From Tannerellaceae bacterium (lineage in GTDB: Bacteria > Bacteroidota > Bacteroidia > Bacteroidales > Tannerellaceae), in the NCBI GenBank assembly GCA_021201865.1, contig JAJQEE010000083.1, forward strand, positions 1-60,747: DNA of 60,747 nt, written 5' to 3'. Positions 54,835 through 60,747 of the stretch are shown in pieces (the stretch's first letter is position 1; each line of letters starts with the position of its first letter). Under the pieces are notes generated by a model. That model had not been told where the DNA came from, did no database searches, and saw only the letters and a program-made list of their open reading frames with translations. The position numbers and the translations under genes were made by a program.

Positions 54835-54920
54835 CGGCATCATAACCCTGTGATCCCGGGGGATCAGCCTTAATCTCCCGGGGGCATAACCCTGCACTGC
54901 CGGCAGTATAACCTTAGCGG
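54835..54920. repeat. short hairpin array
   Basis: The gap 54748-55112 (365 bases) holds no supportable gene. It contains alternating ATAACCCTG-like words and palindromes: TGATCCC...GGGATCA (54851-54866), CCCGGG (54877-54882) and ACTGCCGGCAGT (54896-54907). Probably a dispersed hairpin-repeat family. Confidence 0.5.
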
Positions 54921-55068
54921 TCTTCATGCATGCCCTACCAGGCTACTAAACCCGGAATAGTTTATATACGGTTTTGCTTAACCGGCTTTAAAGATTCATA
55001 TAGTAAAGGTATATGTAGGATAAAATTGGGATAATATGGACGAAAAAGGGCATGAGAGATGAGAGATG

Positions 55069-55091
55069 AACTACACAAATTTTGTGTAGTT
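55069..55091. terminator. inverted repeat after S41 protease gene
   Basis: AACTACACAAA (55069-55079) and TTTGTGTAGTT (55081-55091), a nearly perfect stem 22 bases beyond the protease stop codon on the minus strand. Confidence 0.5.
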
Positions 55092-55112
55092 GGATGTTTT
55101 AAAGAGATTCTT

Positions 55113-56714
55113 CTATTTATAACCTAATTCTTTATTATAGGCATCCCGGTCATTGATGATTTCAAGGGCTTTCTGATAGGCCGGATTATCATCATTAATC
55201 ACCTGATAGTATTCACCCATTTCATAAATATCCCTTGCGACCAATGCTTTGATCTGTAGTTTGATCAGCGCTTTGGAACGTTCATATTCCTCTTCATTAA
55301 ACTCAATATCTTCTTCCTGAGCTATTTCTTTCAGTTCATCAATCATAGCCGGAGTAACCTCAAACTGTTGATTGAACTGGATAAACTTCGGATAGTTAGC
55401 TGCCAACTCTTCCCGGTGCTGGTCTACATAATTCATAGCCACCCGGTAGACTACCCCTTTAGCCACCAATTTACGGTGATAGTCCGTATAACGGGTGGTA
55501 TCCACCGGGATAAATACATCCGGCATAATACCGCCGCCGCCATAGACAGTACGTCCGGTCACCAAGGTATTGAATTTCATGGAATCCGGGAAATGAATAC
55601 TATCCGCACTCATGAGCTCACCCCGGTTATAGCGTTCAATCAGGTCATGCCTGTAATCATCCGTTTTACCACTTTCATAGGGTTTCTGGATGGTGCGGCC
55701 TGTTGGTGTGTAATAGCGTGAAACAGTCAAACGGATCATAGAACCATCCGGTAGCGGAATAGGCTTCTGTACCAACCCTTTTCCAAACGTACGGCGGCCA
55801 ATAATCACGCCCCGGTCCCAGTCCTGGATAGCACCCGCCAGGATCTCACTGGCAGAAGCAGAAGATTCATCTACTAATACGACTAACCGTCCCTGTTCAA
55901 AATCTCCCCGTCCGGTGGAATTGGCCTCTTCCCGTGGCTGCTTGCTTCCCTCGGTATAGACAATCAACCTGTCTTTTTCGAGAAATTCATCCGCCAGATC
56001 AATGGCGATGTTCAGGTATCCTCCCCCATTCCCCTGCAAGTCCAGAATAAGGTTTTTCATGCCCTGTTTTTTCAGTTTCGCTAATGCTTCCCGGAATTCA
56101 TCGGCTGACGAAGCCGCAAAGCGGTTCAGTTTCATATAGCCGGTTGTTTTATCTGCCATGTAGGCAGCGTCCAGACTATATACCGGGATCTTACCCCGGA
56201 TGATTTTGAATTCGATCAGGTCCGGCGTTCCGGCACGAAGTACTTTGACCCGTACTTCCGTTCCTTTTTTACCCCGTAACATCTTCATGATGTCATTGGT
56301 CTTCATCTTCACTCCCGCTATCAGGGTGTCGTTCACCAGGATAATCCGGTCACCGGCATGTAGTCCGACCTTTTCTGACGGACCTCCGGCTATCACCTGG
56401 ATCACATAGAGGGTGTCTGTGATCATATTAAACTGAATACCGATCCCATCAAAGTTTCCTTGTAGAGGTTCTGTCATATCCTTCGTTTCCTGAGGATCCA
56501 GATAGTCGGAATGAGGATCCAGTTTTTCCAGCATGCCGGAAATTGCGTCTTCTACTAACTTATCCGTGTCGGTAGAATCTACATACAAATTTGATATCGC
56601 ATACAATGCCAAAGACAATTTGCGAGCTTCCTGATTAGGATTATTTTGAGCGTTGAGCTGGAAAACAAACGTGGCTAATAACAGGAACAATAGGTTTTTT
56701 TTCATTATTTTCAT
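55113..56714 (-). CDS. C-terminal processing protease (S41, PDZ)
   Basis: Periplasmic carboxyl-terminal processing protease. The signal peptide MKKNLLFLLLATFVFQLNA starts at the ATG at 56705 (or 56714); the longer ORF from 56762 would overlap coaD. A PDZ domain (about residues 70-150, GIGIQFNMITDTLYVIQV) precedes the S41 catalytic domain with SSASASEILAGAIQD, holding the catalytic Ser, and RRTFGKGLVQ, holding the Lys. Such proteases trim or degrade periplasmic and envelope proteins. It is in a cluster with coaD and parE. Confidence 0.93.
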   Translation of the reverse strand: MKIMKKNLLFLLLATFVFQLNAQNNPNQEARKLSLALYAISNLYVDSTDTDKLVEDAISGMLEKLDPHSDYLDPQETKDMTEPLQGNFDGIGIQFNMITDTLYVIQVIAGGPSEKVGLHAGDRIILVNDTLIAGVKMKTNDIMKMLRGKKGTEVRVKVLRAGTPDLIEFKIIRGKIPVYSLDAAYMADKTTGYMKLNRFAASSADEFREALAKLKKQGMKNLILDLQGNGGGYLNIAIDLADEFLEKDRLIVYTEGSKQPREEANSTGRGDFEQGRLVVLVDESSASASEILAGAIQDWDRGVIIGRRTFGKGLVQKPIPLPDGSMIRLTVSRYYTPTGRTIQKPYESGKTDDYRHDLIERYNRGELMSADSIHFPDSMKFNTLVTGRTVYGGGGIMPDVFIPVDTTRYTDYHRKLVAKGVVYRVAMNYVDQHREELAANYPKFIQFNQQFEVTPAMIDELKEIAQEEDIEFNEEEYERSKALIKLQIKALVARDIYEMGEYYQVINDDNPAYQKALEIINDRDAYNKELGYK

Positions 56715-56721
56715 TATTTCA

Positions 56722-57180
56722 TCAATACAAATCAATTTCTTCCGGAACGAATAAAGAGACATCCTTTCCGTAGCGCAACAGTTCGCGCACTATACTTGAA
56801 CTAATATGGGTGTGTTCGGGTTCAGTGAAAAGTATAAAAGTTTCAATACCAGCCAACTTCCGGTTAACATCTGCTATTGTCTTTTCATATTCAAAGTCAT
56901 TGACCGTACGGATTCCCCGCAGGATGAAATCAGCATTCATCTCACGGGCAAAATCTACGGTCAGGGTGGCATAAGGTTTTACTCTTATTCTCGGGTTATC
57001 CTTATAAAGGGTACGGATCTGCTCTAATCTTTTTTCGAGGGTAAAATAGGTAGACTTCTTATCATTTACCCCGATTGAGATAATGATCTCATCTACCAGC
57101 TCCAATCCCCGGTTCACCAGTGATTGGTGTCCGATCGTGAAAGGATCAAAGGTTCCCGGAAACAAAGCGATTTTTTTCAT
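56722..57180 (-). CDS. coaD: phosphopantetheine adenylyltransferase
   Basis: Fourth step of coenzyme A synthesis: transfers AMP to 4'-phosphopantetheine. A 152-residue nucleotidyltransferase with the [16 protein letters not shown] motif (HxGH type) at the N-terminus, the [15 protein letters not shown] segment and the [14 protein letters not shown]-terminal ISSS signature. The start overlaps the parE stop by four bases (ATGA), so the two are translationally coupled. Confidence 0.98.
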   Translation of the reverse strand: MKKIALFPGTFDPFTIGHQSLVNRGLELVDEIIISIGVNDKKSTYFTLEKRLEQIRTLYKDNPRIRVKPYATLTVDFAREMNADFILRGIRTVNDFEYEKTIADVNRKLAGIETFILFTEPEHTHISSSIVRELLRYGKDVSLFVPEEIDLY

Positions 57181-59018
57181 GCGATCTCTTCTTCAACAAC
57201 GAGGTTTTCGATAATAAAAGTCTGTCGTTCCATCGTGTTTTTACCCATATAGAACTCCAGCATTTCCTTCACTAAATCCTCTTTCTTCATTTTTACCGGG
57301 TCTAAACGCATATCCTTTCCGATAAAGTTCTTAAACTCATCCGGGGAGATCTCTCCCAGCCCTTTAAAGCGGGTAATCTCCGGATTTTTCCCGGCGGCCT
57401 CCATGGCAGCCAGACGTTCCTCTTCGGAATAGCAGTACCAGGTTTGTTGCTTATTACGTACCCGGAACAGCGGGGTTTGTAAAATATACACATGGTTGCC
57501 TTTGATCAGGTCAGGATAAAATTGCAGGAAGAAAGTAATTAACAACAAACGGATATGCATACCATCCACATCCGCATCGGTTGCTATGATCACTTTGTTA
57601 TATCTCAATCCTTCCAGGCCATCTTCTATATTCAAGGCTGCCTGCAACAGATTGAACTCTTCATTTTCGTATACGATCTTTTTAGTCAGTCCATAACTGT
57701 TTAAGGGTTTTCCCCGCAAACTGAATACTGCCTGCAAATTCGGGTCCCGGCTTTTGGTGATCGATCCGCTTGCAGAATCTCCCTCGGTAATAAAAATACA
57801 ACTCTCTTCTTTCCGGTCTCCTTTATTATCATTCAGATGGATCCGGCAATCTCTCAGCTTTTTATTATGTAGATTCGCTTTCTTTGCTCTTTCACGAGCC
57901 AGTTTAGTCACCCCGGCAATGGCTTTCCGTTCCTTCTCTGATTCAAGGATCTTACGTAGCATTGCCTCGGAGGTTTCCGTATTTTTATGAAGGTAGTTAT
58001 CCAGCTCTTTTTTAATGAAATCACCGATAAACTTCGCTACGGTAGGCCCATCCGGCCCCATATCTTTCGATCCTAATTTCGTTTTCGTCTGGCTCTCGAA
58101 CACCGGCTCTTCCACTTTGATACTGATCGCCGCGACAATACCGGTGCGGATATCGGAGTATTCAAAATTCTTATTGTAATACTCCTTGATCACACGCCCC
58201 AATGTTTCACGAAAAGCAGAAAGATGGGTACCCCCCTGGGTCGTATGTTGTCCGTTTACAAACGAATAGTACTCTTCTCCGTACTGGTTACTATGGGTAA
58301 TTACCACTTCGATGTCTTCACCCTGCAAATGAATGATCGGGTAAAGCGGATCCGTAGTCATATTCTCATTCAACAGATCCACCAGGCCATGACGGGAATA
58401 GAACCGTTTCCCATTATACAAAATGGTCAGTCCGGAGTTCAGGAAAACGTAATTTTTCAACAGGTTTTCTATAAACTCATCTTTGTATTGGTAGTCTTTG
58501 AAAATATCTTTATCCGGGATAAAATAGATCAGTGTTCCGTTAGCCTCATCCGTCGGCTGGACTTTCTTTTCCTCTGTGATGACAGCCCGGCTGTATTCCA
58601 CCTGCTTGCATTCACCATCCCGGCAGCTACGGATCAGGAAGTAACTACTTAAGGCATTCACCGCCTTGATACCGACACCATTCAATCCTACTGATTTTTT
58701 AAACGCTTTGCTATCATATTTCGCTCCCGTATTCATTTTACTGGAGACGTCCACTACTTTTCCGAGGGGAACACCACGACCGTAGTCACGAACCGTAACG
58801 GTTCCCTCCTCCACAGTCACTTCGATGGTTTTCCCGTATCCCATCATATATTCATCGATGGAGTTATCCAATACCTCTTTCAGAAGTACATAAATACCAT
58901 CATCCGCATAACTTCCATCCCCCAGCTTGCCGATATACATACCCGGACGCCGGCGGATGTGCTCCATCCATTCGAGCGTTTTTATATCTTCATCATTATA
59001 TGCTGTAGGTCCCTGCAT
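57177..59018 (-). CDS. parE: DNA topoisomerase IV subunit B (ParE)
   Basis: ATPase subunit of topoisomerase IV, which separates replicated chromosomes together with ParC. The 613-residue protein has a GHKL ATPase domain ([42 protein letters not shown]), a transducer domain and the TOPRIM domain ([22 protein letters not shown]). It lacks the extra insert of gyrase B, and the length is typical for ParE. No parC is in the window. It heads a parE-coaD-S41 protease cluster. Confidence 0.95.
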   Translation of the reverse strand: MQGPTAYNDEDIKTLEWMEHIRRRPGMYIGKLGDGSYADDGIYVLLKEVLDNSIDEYMMGYGKTIEVTVEEGTVTVRDYGRGVPLGKVVDVSSKMNTGAKYDSKAFKKSVGLNGVGIKAVNALSSYFLIRSCRDGECKQVEYSRAVITEEKKVQPTDEANGTLIYFIPDKDIFKDYQYKDEFIENLLKNYVFLNSGLTILYNGKRFYSRHGLVDLLNENMTTDPLYPIIHLQGEDIEVVITHSNQYGEEYYSFVNGQHTTQGGTHLSAFRETLGRVIKEYYNKNFEYSDIRTGIVAAISIKVEEPVFESQTKTKLGSKDMGPDGPTVAKFIGDFIKKELDNYLHKNTETSEAMLRKILESEKERKAIAGVTKLARERAKKANLHNKKLRDCRIHLNDNKGDRKEESCIFITEGDSASGSITKSRDPNLQAVFSLRGKPLNSYGLTKKIVYENEEFNLLQAALNIEDGLEGLRYNKVIIATDADVDGMHIRLLLITFFLQFYPDLIKGNHVYILQTPLFRVRNKQQTWYCYSEEERLAAMEAAGKNPEITRFKGLGEISPDEFKNFIGKDMRLDPVKMKKEDLVKEMLEFYMGKNTMERQTFIIENLVVEEEIA

Positions 59019-59036
59019 AAATTATTAATTGATAAT

Positions 59037-59062
59037 TGATAATTGAAAATGGACAATTATCA
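59037..59062. repeat. intergenic inverted repeat upstream of parE
   Basis: TGATAATTG (59037-59045) and CAATTATCA (59054-59062) around AAAATGGA; AATTGAAAATGG (59041-59052) also occurs after efp at 14206-14217. The surrounding 59019-59100 is AT-rich and separates parE from the next gene. Confidence 0.55.
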
Positions 59063-59104
59063 TTTGTTATTAGTGATTATTATTTTTAACAGAATTAAAA
59101 AATT

Positions 59105-60238
59105 TCAATTTCCAATTCTTTTTGAGAAGGCTCTTCTCGTTTTATGATGTTCTCTTTTGAAATAGTCCCATTGAGCCTGTACGGCACTATTCATCTCCAA
59201 TTCCGGATTACTCTCCGCATATTCCACTCCTAAATCTCTGTAGACGGGGATCAGGTCATTGAATAAAAGGGCATTTACTCCTTTATTCTGATATTCCGGC
59301 AATACACCCATCAGATAGAGATCCACCACCTTGGGTCTGGACTTCAACGCTTTCAGCAAATGAATAAATCCAAACGGGAACAGGTGTCCTTTTGCTTTTT
59401 TCAATCCGTTGGAAAGGTTCGGCAGAGAGATCCCAAAACCGACCACCGTATCATCTTCTTCCCGGATGATCAATGTGACCAGATCCAGGCGGATCATCGG
59501 AATATATTGGTTGACATAATAATCGATCTGTTTCTGCGTAAGCGGAGCGAACCCATATAACGGTGCAAAAGAGGCGTTCAGGGTTTCAAAGATCCGCTGT
59601 GCATAGGGCCAGACCTCTTTTCTGGATTTGAATTTCAATACTTTCAATCCATATTTCTTCTTTACGATCTCTCCTACCCGCAGATGCTTTTCAGGAATCC
59701 CTTCCGGAATATAGATCTTAAACTCATGCCAGTCCTGATCCTTCCCGTATCCCATCCGCTCCATGTGCTGAGGATAATAAGGATAATTATAGATCGTTGC
59801 CATGGTACCTAACTGGTCAAAACCTTCCACTAACATACCTTCATGATCCAGATCCGTAAAGCCCAATGGTCCGTGTAAAACCTCCATCCCATGTCCTTTT
59901 GCCCAACTCTCCACAGCAGCAAACAAAGCATTCACTACTTTTTCATCATCGATAAAATCCACAAATCCGAACCGGGCATTCTTTTGTCCCCAGACTTCAT
60001 TGCTTGGGCGGTTGATAATCCCCGCGATCCTTCCAACCACTTCATCTCCCCGGTAGGCCAGGAAAAGAACAGCATCACAGACTTCAAATGCCGGATTCTT
60101 TTTAGGATCCAACGTCTGCATCTCTTCTTCTATCAAACCAGGAACGTGATAAGGGTTATCTTTATATAGATCAATATTAAATTTGACGAACTTCTTCAGC
60201 TCTTTTTTATTAGAAACTTCTTTTACAACAATATCCAT
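59105..60238 (-). CDS. GNAT-like acyltransferase-superfamily protein
   Basis: A 377-residue protein common in Bacteroidota and usually annotated as a GNAT-type N-acetyltransferase. The N-terminal part has LAYRGDEVVGRIAGIINRP, GNAT-type beta-4 and motif A region; the C-terminal half repeats GNAT-like features (IIREEDDTVVGFGISLPNL, LMGVLPEYQNKGVNALL with the Q/RxxG/A acetyl-CoA loop). The substrate and reaction are unknown. It is on the same strand as parE, separated by an inverted repeat. Confidence 0.75.
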   Translation of the reverse strand: MDIVVKEVSNKKELKKFVKFNIDLYKDNPYHVPGLIEEEMQTLDPKKNPAFEVCDAVLFLAYRGDEVVGRIAGIINRPSNEVWGQKNARFGFVDFIDDEKVVNALFAAVESWAKGHGMEVLHGPLGFTDLDHEGMLVEGFDQLGTMATIYNYPYYPQHMERMGYGKDQDWHEFKIYIPEGIPEKHLRVGEIVKKKYGLKVLKFKSRKEVWPYAQRIFETLNASFAPLYGFAPLTQKQIDYYVNQYIPMIRLDLVTLIIREEDDTVVGFGISLPNLSNGLKKAKGHLFPFGFIHLLKALKSRPKVVDLYLMGVLPEYQNKGVNALLFNDLIPVYRDLGVEYAESNPELEMNSAVQAQWDYFKREHHKTRRAFSKRIGN

Positions 60239-60260
60239 TGGTATTTTTCATTATGATGTG

Positions 60261-60268
60261 CAAATTTA
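60261..60268 (-). promoter_or_regulatory. -7 box of the GNAT-like gene
   Basis: TAAATTTG on the minus strand, 22 bases upstream of the start codon. Confidence 0.45.
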
Positions 60269-60402
60269 CTAAATAATTTGTTACACAGGCTGTTTGTGCC
60301 TGAAAGAAACGGCCTTTATTTGGTTAATAAATATAGGATTTTTTTAAAGGAGTTTTATCAGAACCCTATGGTTTCCCGCTACTGTTTATATATAACTTTT
60401 AC

Positions 60403-60724
60403 AGGCCGTAGGCCTACTATATGTCAGGCCCCAGCAACGCTGGGGTTGGTAAGATGATCCAACAGTTGCGCACCATAGGTGCAGTATAGTCCAAATTGTA
60501 TGGCTTATTCTACCTGGCATTCGGCATTCGACTACTATGCTGCGCCTACAGCGCGTAACAGATTGGGTTTCAATATACCCCGGCGATGCCGCAGGGCTGT
60601 TAAGTTCTCTTGTAAATATCTTAGATACTGATTATTCTATCCTGTAAGGATACCAGCAACAGCCCAGGGCTGAGCGAAGCGAATCCCTGGGTAAGGTTAC
60701 CAAAACAATAACCCTGTAAGGGTT
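60403..60724. repeat. array of short three-base-loop hairpins
   Basis: The gap 60239-60747 has no supportable gene. It holds a series of hairpins with differing stems but mostly a three-base loop: AGGCC-GTA-GGCCT (60403-60415), CCCCAGC-AAC-GCTGGGG (60429-60445), GCACC-ATA-GGTGC (60470-60482), CGGC-GAT-GCCG (60581-60591), TATCCT-GTA-AGGATA (60638-60652), and AACCCT-GTA-AGGGTT (60710-60724). CCCAGGG with CCCTGGG (60663-60691) is a longer stem. It extends past the window end. Confidence 0.6.
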
Positions 60725-60747
60725 TCACTCTCTGTCAATGAGTCAAT

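Noticed and set aside
54835-54920. Possible CRISPR-like spaced repeats
   Set aside because: Units are short and variable, spacing is irregular, and no cas genes are present.
56715-56762. N-terminal extension of the S41 protease
   Set aside because: It overlaps coaD and places 16 residues before a good signal peptide.
1-60747. tRNA, rRNA, prophage or insertion-sequence genes
   Set aside because: No cloverleaf, rRNA segment, integrase or transposase reading frame could be recognised on either strand.

Overview
The window looks like a chromosomal stretch of a Bacteroidota bacterium, most likely a gut-type Bacteroidales. Evidence: many intergenic gaps carry the TAnnTTTG -7 box of this phylum, Shine-Dalgarno sequences are nearly absent (mgtE is an exception), surface lipoproteins have acidic residues right after the lipobox cysteine, and there is a BtuB/BtuG/BtuF-type vitamin B12 locus. 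The genus cannot be fixed from the sequence. No rRNA, tRNA, CRISPR array, prophage or transposase gene was seen; the content is mostly core chromosome.

Layout. 1-4.5 kb: nucleoside kinase and uvrA, convergent. 4.5-5.05 kb: an AT-rich gap with a cluster of DnaA-box-like 9-mers. 5-8.7 kb: GH10-like lipoprotein, a frameshifted AraC regulator and a clostripain-type protease. 8.8-16.1 kb: pepD and a flippase-like membrane protein on the minus strand, then rsmA, mgtE, efp, radC, a MIP18-type protein and lpxH on the plus strand. 16.2-20.3 kb: ackA, pta, cdaA and folP on the minus strand. 20.4-22.5 kb: murF and a frameshifted TauE/SafE permease. 22.5-29.7 kb: an AraC regulator divergent from an RND efflux operon, then a small winged-helix regulator. 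29.8-34.9 kb: a cobalamin riboswitch followed by btuB, a BtuG-like beta-propeller lipoprotein and a BtuF-like lipoprotein. 35-38.8 kb: a Tat-exported sulfide:quinone-reductase-like flavoprotein and a membrane-bound LuxR-type regulator. 38.9-42.4 kb: carB, frameshifted, preceded by a leader with a 30-codon ORF, a T-rich tract and an intrinsic terminator. 42.5-46.1 kb: tcdA, lolD-like, an SNF-family transporter and a ComEA-like protein. 46.2-52.7 kb: a frameshifted outer-membrane barrel protein, an M16 peptidase, a SIS isomerase, a PfkB kinase and a pseudophosphatase. 52.8-54.7 kb: a DbpA/CsdA-type helicase. 55.1-60.2 kb: S41 protease, coaD, parE and a GNAT-like protein on the minus strand. The last 0.45 kb and 54.8-54.9 kb hold arrays of short hairpins.

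Six genes (AraC, TauE, the SQR-like gene, carB, the outer-membrane protein and the helicase 3' end) are each disrupted in a way that adding one base repairs, five of them at a homopolymer of six or more. The uniform direction suggests base-calling or assembly deletions, although the G8 tract in the outer-membrane protein could be phase-variable. The most interesting regulatory observation is the carB leader, which has the layout of a UTP-sensing, translation-coupled attenuator. Other points of note are a possible replication origin at 4.6-4.85 kb, a BtuG-like protein with two extra N-terminal domains, and a phosphatase-family lipoprotein that has lost its catalytic Cys and Arg.
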